40,011 bases of DNA, taken from the NCBI GenBank assembly GCA_014730295.1, contig WJIN01000331.1, positions 1 through 40,011 of the forward strand, in the 5' to 3' direction. This document shows, piece by piece, positions 35,454-40,011 of this stretch. Within the stretch, counting starts at the first letter, position 1, and each line of letters begins with the position of its first letter. The notes under the pieces were generated by a model. That model did not search any database and was not told where the DNA came from. It saw only the letters and a program-made list of their open reading frames with translations. Made by a program: the position numbers and the translations under genes. The DNA comes from Promethearchaeota archaeon (GTDB taxonomy: Archaea > Asgardarchaeota > Lokiarchaeia > Sigynarchaeales > SOKP01).

Positions 35454-37787
35454 CTAAAGATTCCTATAACAATATCGGTCAATTATATCATCTTGTACTC
35501 CTTTGGGTAAATCAATGAACCTAGCACTATATCCAGAAACCCTAACCATTAGATTTTTATAATCAGAGGGTCTTTTTTGAGCTTTTTTTAATTTTAGGGG
35601 GGAAATTGCATTAAATTGAATATGAGACCCGCCTAATTTAAAATATGTTCTTAATAATGAATCGATAATATTTCCATCTTCGATTTTCGCAATTTCCGGA
35701 TTTATATTTATAGTACATGCCAATCCGTTCGCAAAAAGAGCATGGTCAATTTTAGTGATGCTTTTTAGTGTAGCTGTTAGGCCCTCTTCACTTGAGTTCC
35801 CAGGAGCTATATCTTTTGTCAGTGGCTCTCCTTTCTTTCTCCCGGAAGGTAGAGCATTAGTAAAAACACCAAACCCTACATGGGTGGTCATAGCGTGTAT
35901 ACCCACACGATAATCGCCACCCCTTGCACATTTATACCCTTCAACTGCATCTCTAATAATTTCCGCTACTCTTTTAGCAATATTATCAACATCAGGATTA
36001 TCAGAACCATATTTTGGACATTTTTTTTCCAAATACTCCTTCATATCGTCCCTTTTTCTAAAATTTCTTTTCAGAGCTTTAACTAATTCTTCCATAGTAT
36101 ATTTCCTCTCTTTAAATATCGCTTTGTTAATTGCTGCTATTGAATCTATTACGTCTGAAAAACCAGTCACATGAATGCCAGAGAAGTTGTACTTCGCAGA
36201 GCCTTTGTTCACATCTTTTCCTTGTTCAAAGCAATCATCAATACATAATGACATCAAAGGAGTTGGTTTTAATTCTCTATGTGCTTGTTGAAATGCATTC
36301 CCAGCCTTTATTGATAATTCCATAATAGAATTTAATTTTTCTTGGAATGCGTTGAAAATCTCATCTATAGATTTATAATTGTTAATATAACCATGATTTT
36401 CTATCAAATCTTTTATAATGGTTTTATCCGTACCTAATACACATTCTAATGCTTTAGGAAGACTTAGAAAGATCGCACCGGTATTATCAAATGAGGTTCC
36501 CGAAGTTGATAAGCCCACACAACCAACCACCCCATAATTTCTGGCCTCCTCCAAGGGTATACCATACCTCATTAACGCATCTACTACGATTTGATCGTTA
36601 TAGAGCCCTAAGAGGTTTTTCCCATTTTCTAAAAACCTGGCAATCCTTCTATAAAGCAGAGATGGAGTATTTTCATGACACCTTACCACTACATTGGGAC
36701 TTGGAACTCCCGCTTCTTCAAAAGCATCTAATATTAGATAGGTTAGGTCATTCGTAGCATCATTTCCCTCTGTATCGATTCCTCCGATAAGAACATTTTG
36801 AGTGGTTGCCATACCTCCAAAATATTGTGTTGCTATAGAATCATAAAGGGCAATAATTTCATTTGTTTTTAAAAATAAATTTTTAAAGAGTCTTATTGCT
36901 AATTGAGAATTATCAATGTAGTATTTGAGGAGATATTGGTCCAAACGTCCAAAAGAAATTCCATGCTCGAAATTTTCGAGATGTATTGCCAAATGAATGA
37001 ACCATATAAACTGAATCGCCTCATATAAATCATTCGCAGGATTAGCTGGAATGTTCCTGCATACTTCAGCTATTTTCTCCAGCTCTTTTTTCCTTAATGA
37101 ATCTCTCTCATATTTAGCCATTTCAGCTGCTTTTATTGAAAATCGTTCAGCATATTTAATTAGTGCTTTTGAGACAATTTTGATTGATTTATAAAACGCT
37201 ATTTTTTTATCGGCTGAGGGTATTTTACCAAGGTTTTCTTTATAATATTTTATTTTCTGATTACTTGCTTCTATATATGAAAGTAGCCCTCTTGATAATA
37301 AGCGTGGGTAATTCAGTACGGCATGAGCTATACCCCCCGTTTCTGTAGGAACATAAGCACCTCCACTGAAAAACCCTTCAAAAACCTCCTTTGGGGCAAT
37401 TTCTTTCGCATAGGTTTCAATTTTGTAGTTATCCCAATAAGGGGCCAGTTCATCTCTAAGTATTTTTTTTTCTTCTTCAGTCACTCTAATAGGATTAACT
37501 TGACGTACTGGGAGGAGATCTAATTCTTTCAAAATTCTTAAACCTGTTGCTTCTAGTCTGGGGATAGCGACTGGAAGATCTTCATCAAATGTTCCCACAA
37601 TTAACTCATCCTCTCTTATAATAATAGGTAGGTCCTCAAGAGTATATTTTAGACCACGTGCTTGGTTTATTATTAAGGGCTTGCCTGGAGCCTCTCGCAT
37701 GGCCTTGGTATAGTTTATAGGAACAGTAAGGGAGATTTTTGGCGTATTAAGTACAGCTTCACTTAGTTTTTTATTATTCATATTCAT
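35454..37787 (-). CDS. Glycyl radical enzyme of unassigned substrate
   Basis: A pyruvate-formate-lyase-superfamily enzyme of 777 residues, the usual length for dehydratase/lyase types. The C-terminal glycyl radical motif is RVSGYSARF with Gly752; the active-site thiyl Cys is Cys423 in VVGCVGLSTSG. Dehydratases and many lyases have GCVE with a catalytic Glu; here the position is Gly. Other landmarks: FEHGISFGRLDQYL, GGMATTQNVLIGG and VPSPNVVVRCHENTP. With the activase downstream it is fully equipped. No microcompartment or dehydrogenase genes are nearby, so the product path cannot be inferred. Oxygen sensitivity implies an anaerobic cell. Confidence 0.92.
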   Translation of the reverse strand: MNMNNKKLSEAVLNTPKISLTVPINYTKAMREAPGKPLIINQARGLKYTLEDLPIIIREDELIVGTFDEDLPVAIPRLEATGLRILKELDLLPVRQVNPIRVTEEEKKILRDELAPYWDNYKIETYAKEIAPKEVFEGFFSGGAYVPTETGGIAHAVLNYPRLLSRGLLSYIEASNQKIKYYKENLGKIPSADKKIAFYKSIKIVSKALIKYAERFSIKAAEMAKYERDSLRKKELEKIAEVCRNIPANPANDLYEAIQFIWFIHLAIHLENFEHGISFGRLDQYLLKYYIDNSQLAIRLFKNLFLKTNEIIALYDSIATQYFGGMATTQNVLIGGIDTEGNDATNDLTYLILDAFEEAGVPSPNVVVRCHENTPSLLYRRIARFLENGKNLLGLYNDQIVVDALMRYGIPLEEARNYGVVGCVGLSTSGTSFDNTGAIFLSLPKALECVLGTDKTIIKDLIENHGYINNYKSIDEIFNAFQEKLNSIMELSIKAGNAFQQAHRELKPTPLMSLCIDDCFEQGKDVNKGSAKYNFSGIHVTGFSDVIDSIAAINKAIFKERKYTMEELVKALKRNFRKRDDMKEYLEKKCPKYGSDNPDVDNIAKRVAEIIRDAVEGYKCARGGDYRVGIHAMTTHVGFGVFTNALPSGRKKGEPLTKDIAPGNSSEEGLTATLKSITKIDHALFANGLACTININPEIAKIEDGNIIDSLLRTYFKLGGSHIQFNAISPLKLKKAQKRPSDYKNLMVRVSGYSARFIDLPKGVQDDIIDRYCYRNL

Positions 37788-38016
37788 TTTAATACCAGAT
37801 AATTATTTGCCAATATCCATTTTATATTAATAAATATAGTTATAGCTATTATTAATATTAATTCTCAGCTTCGGAAAACTTGACTTTAAAAAAAAGGCTC
37901 TCTGTAAATATTCCAAAGATAAACTATCTTGATTAGGTTTTTAAAAAAACGGAAATAAAATAGAATTATAAAGAAATACAAAAATTAAATTAGAACATTT
38001 CCAATAATTTCTTGTT

Positions 38017-38175
38017 TCATAATCTTTCATACAATTCTGATGGTTTCCCACCGCAACCAAACGTAAAAGAAAAAAATTTTCTCTCTTTTTGACATTGGGG
38101 GCAGTAATAATTTCCCGATTCCTCTTTATCATCAAAAGTAAATCCACATTCTTCGCAGATCACATAACCTTTCAT
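38017..38175 (-). CDS. Tiny zinc-ribbon (rubredoxin-like) protein 1
   Basis: A 52-residue protein starting at ATG 38175. CEECGFTFDD and CPQCQKERK form a four-Cys zinc or iron site separated by an acidic linker with GNYYCP. A third Cys lies near the end (FGCGGKPSE). Its layout (C-x2-C, DD-x-E, G-x-YYC-x2-C) is the same as that of the next small gene, so they are paralogues. Rubredoxins have longer spacing, so a structural zinc ribbon is more likely. A different frame of similar length overlaps it but has no motif. Confidence 0.7.
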   Translation of the reverse strand: MKGYVICEECGFTFDDKEESGNYYCPQCQKERKFFSFTFGCGGKPSELYERL

Positions 38176-38332
38176 ATTTAGGATATATTGAATAGAATTT
38201 TAAAAAATAGTGGTTATAATATCTTAAAAAATTAAATAAACTTGAGATAATAGATAATAAAAAATTCAGATCATACTATTTTCTAAAAATTGAGAAATAA
38301 AAAGTGTTAGGACAAAATTCATGAGAATAAGG

Positions 38333-38464
38333 TTATGATTCTGATTCTCCTTCCGACTCCATCTTAAAGAATTCGGTGTACTTCCCACAATTAGCGCAGT
38401 AATACTTTCCCGGTTCATCTTCATCATCGATCGCGGTCCCGCATGATCTACAAATAACAGTCAT
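38333..38464 (-). CDS. Tiny zinc-ribbon protein 2
   Basis: A 43-residue protein, ATG 38464 to TAA 38333. It reads CRSCGTAIDDEDEPG, then KYYCANCGKYTEFF and an acidic tail. The Cys pairs form one zinc site, with the same plan as the 52-residue neighbour (38017-38175). Too short for most gene finders, but the conserved motif spacing in two adjacent frames on the same strand makes it credible. Confidence 0.65.
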   Translation of the reverse strand: MTVICRSCGTAIDDEDEPGKYYCANCGKYTEFFKMESEGESES

Positions 38465-38528
38465 AAATTAATTTAGGATAATGGGATTTATTAATCTTTA
38501 CTCCATTACAAAGGGTTCCAATTATCAT

Positions 38529-39182
38529 CTAAATGATACAAATTGGATCCATTAAAAATCCATCTCCCATTGGGATAGTGTCAAAGATAGTCCTTGCATA
38601 AGTGGAGGAGTATTTATATGCGCAAAAGTCCCCTATGAAAGTTCCGCGTAAACCATAATGAAGATGAGAACCATCGTTTGCATATAACAGATCCGCAATT
38701 GGGTCTCCCACATTCACTCGTTGAAGTATAGATACTTTAATGGCATTTCGTTGTAATGTATTATTGTAGGTGTCATCGCCGTCAAAATTGGGCTCTATAC
38801 ATAATTCAACTGTCCAACCCCAATTTATAAGAATACTTATACTGAATAATATATTAGAATTCTCTGAATGAGGATTTTTATGTTCTGTTATACCCATAAT
38901 GGTCCCTTTTACGGGGGAGATTATTGTCACTGTATCATTAATAACTAGATCAATTCCGTTATGATGTGTTCCAGGACCGCTCCAATCTGGTACTCCATAC
39001 GGGCGAATATGGTCTATTTTCCCAGATTCTTCAATCGGAAATTCTAATGATGGATCATACGGTATTGGGGAAACGCCTATAACCACGAGGGCAGTAATGA
39101 ATAATGAAAGGAGGAGTAAAGGAATAAAAACTAATAATTTCTTCTTTTTAGTCCAATTCAATTTTATCACATTTATGGACAA
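38529..39182 (-). CDS. Membrane-anchored M23-like metallopeptidase domain protein
   Basis: Basic N-terminus and one membrane anchor (~15-37), then an outward-facing domain. HNGID (74-78) and HLH (173-175) match the two zinc-binding motifs of M23/LytM peptidases (HxxxD and HxH), and SPVKGTIMGI corresponds to the lysostaphin-fold beta segment. Bacterial M23 enzymes cut peptidoglycan cross-links, which archaea lack, so the target may be a surface glycoprotein or competitor wall. The start is uncertain: TTG at 39182 is the longest choice, without a ribosome site. Ends with CII. Confidence 0.65.
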   Translation of the reverse strand: MSINVIKLNWTKKKKLLVFIPLLLLSLFITALVVIGVSPIPYDPSLEFPIEESGKIDHIRPYGVPDWSGPGTHHNGIDLVINDTVTIISPVKGTIMGITEHKNPHSENSNILFSISILINWGWTVELCIEPNFDGDDTYNNTLQRNAIKVSILQRVNVGDPIADLLYANDGSHLHYGLRGTFIGDFCAYKYSSTYARTIFDTIPMGDGFLMDPICII

Positions 39183-39288
39183 TAAAGGATTATTTAGGTA
39201 AAAATTCTACGATTCTGATAGAAAATCTTTTCTTAGCATTAAACATCGAACTATTAAGGACGCGGATATGAATAAAAAAAGGAAAGGA

Positions 39289-39357
39289 TTCCCATAACCC
39301 ACGCGAGGCAGTCATCAAATGTCTCGTTTTTTTACATTTGACTCATCCAAATGGGAA
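39289..39357 (-). promoter_or_regulatory. Candidate SECIS element in the 3' UTR of the UGA-containing gene
   Basis: Just after the stop codon at 39362, the transcript can form a hairpin: AUGA (39343-39346), then G and UCAAAUGU (39334-39341), an 11-base A-rich loop (39323-39333), ACAUUUGA (39315-39322) and UGA (39312-39314). The 8-bp stem is perfect, plus one G-U pair. AUGA and GA face each other below it, as in the quartet of eukaryotic SECIS elements, and the loop has the expected adenines. A lower 7-bp helix (UUCCCAU with AUGGGAA, 39351-39357 and 39289-39295) could close it, with an uneven internal loop. Confidence 0.65.
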
Positions 39358-39361
39358 ATTT

Positions 39362-39853
39362 TTAGCAATACTGTTTAATTGCGCTGAGAATTTTCGAGAT
39401 ATCTGGTCTGTCTGTCTTAGACTTGGCAATATATGTCCACACAACTTTTCCCGAGCTATTGATTAAAAATTTAGAAGGTAAGGCCTGCTTAGATTTAATA
39501 TCTGTTTCTGCGATATTTTCATACATATCAATATCAAATTTTTGTGCAATTTCTGCGTTCTTATCCGAAATTTGTGGAAAATTTAGGTTGTTTTGCTCTT
39601 GATATTCCCGCATATGGCTTTCACTGTCCGACGACATTGAAATAAGTTTGACATTGTATTTTCGGATCTTTTCTAAGTTCTCATTTAAGAGCATAGAATG
39701 CTGTTTTCAATGACCTCACCATGTACCTCGGAAGAAATCGATAAGTAATCAACTATAATTATCTAATATCTCTGATGTATCTATTGTATTTCCAAGTACG
39801 TCTTTAATCTTAAAGTATGGTGCTTTTTCTCCAACCGGAAGTCCTTCATTCAT
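39362..39853 (-). CDS. Selenocysteine-containing peroxiredoxin-like (AhpC/TSA) protein with three UGA codons
   Basis: Conventional gene calling would see only the C-terminal part from 39694. Upstream in the same frame, from ATG 39853, the sequence is clearly the N-terminal half of a thioredoxin-fold peroxiredoxin (LPVGEKAPYFKIKD, then LLIDFFRGTW), interrupted only by UGA at codons 35 (39749-39751), 46 (39716-39718) and 49 (39707-39709). Codons 46 and 49 occupy the redox centre, GTW-U-GH-U-KQH, where relatives have W-C-x-x-C. The rest (NENLEKIRKYNVKLISMSSDS, FPQISDKN, PSKFLINSSGKVVWTYI) is intact. Read with Sec it is 163 residues. A SECIS-like hairpin follows the stop. Likely role: peroxide or disulfide reduction. 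Codon 35 is the less certain Sec site. Confidence 0.85.
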
Positions 39854-40011
39854 AATTTAGGCACTATGATTATTTTATTGAAATATAGATGTTCAAACAA
39901 TCATTTAAAATGTATTATAGATAATAAATTATGATCAATGTCTAAAAATAGAATCCTATACTTTTTTTAAGTGATCTTTTCTTAAAATGTCTCAAAAGTC
40001 ATTAACGTTTC

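Noticed and set aside
37941..38147. 68-codon frame on the minus strand
   Set aside because: It overlaps the 52-residue zinc-ribbon gene in another frame and lacks any motif; the ribbon frame has the conserved Cys pattern.
39362..39694. A 110-residue truncated peroxiredoxin starting at ATG 39694
   Set aside because: The frame continues upstream to ATG 39853 with clear family sequence, broken only by UGA at redox positions. The internal ATG is Met54 of the full protein.
1..40011. CRISPR arrays, tRNA or rRNA genes
   Set aside because: I found no regularly spaced repeats and no recognisable tRNA or rRNA sequence by eye; a tRNA or covariance scan would settle this.

Overview
The window looks like a piece of an Asgard archaeal (Lokiarchaeia-like) chromosome. 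It is AT-rich with short intergenic gaps, archaeal Shine-Dalgarno sites of the GGTG/GGAG type, many TTG and GTG starts, and archaeal enzyme types: AN1 finger, RtcB, archaeal class I FBP aldolase, PEP synthase, MOT1 transporter, several free-standing zinc ribbons and a longin-like small protein. The strongest lineage hint is at the right end: a peroxiredoxin-like gene with three in-frame UGA codons, two of them in the redox-centre position, followed by a stem-loop that resembles a eukaryote-type SECIS element. Selenocysteine use with such elements is known from Lokiarchaeota. The lineage call is inference from gene content.

Layout. 1-558: start of an ATP-cone class II ribonucleotide reductase, cut by the window edge. 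1012-7775: two copies of a three-gene cassette of membrane-anchored left-handed beta-helix (hexapeptide) proteins, separated by an AN1-finger gene and a small membrane protein. 7804-8279: a broken CxxC protein carrying what looks like a solo transposon end. 8380-11732: DUF1295 membrane protein, acyl-CoA synthetase and a DUF6512-like membrane protein. 11964-12416: a 50-residue basic protein and a nonsense-interrupted zinc ribbon. 12472-15799: PfkB sugar kinase and PEP synthase. 16346-19692: two TSUP transporters, exonuclease III and FBP aldolase. 20206-24987: an atypical ELFV dehydrogenase, a small hypothetical, PolX and a DUF599-like protein. 25000-31454: a third TSUP, a triple-BON protein, zinc ribbon plus stand-alone LigD phosphoesterase, a second class II RNR and RtcB. 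31460-37787: longin-like protein, MOT1 transporter, GAF histidine kinase, and a glycyl radical enzyme with its activase. 38017-39853: two tiny zinc ribbons, an M23-like ectopeptidase homologue and the selenoprotein.

How the parts fit. PEP synthase and FBP aldolase indicate gluconeogenic carbon flow; the glycyl radical pair, oxygen-independent class II RNR and selenoprotein suit an anaerobe. PolX, exonuclease III, LigD-PE and RtcB form a scattered nucleic-acid repair set. The six beta-helix proteins are the least explained system: each trio has the summed architecture (six membrane segments, three soluble beta-helix modules) of the C-terminal part of epsilon-poly-lysine synthetase-type enzymes, but split into three genes and present twice. 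An AMP-forming synthetase lies about 1.5 kb downstream, which makes a membrane acyl/aminoacyl-ligase system a testable idea.
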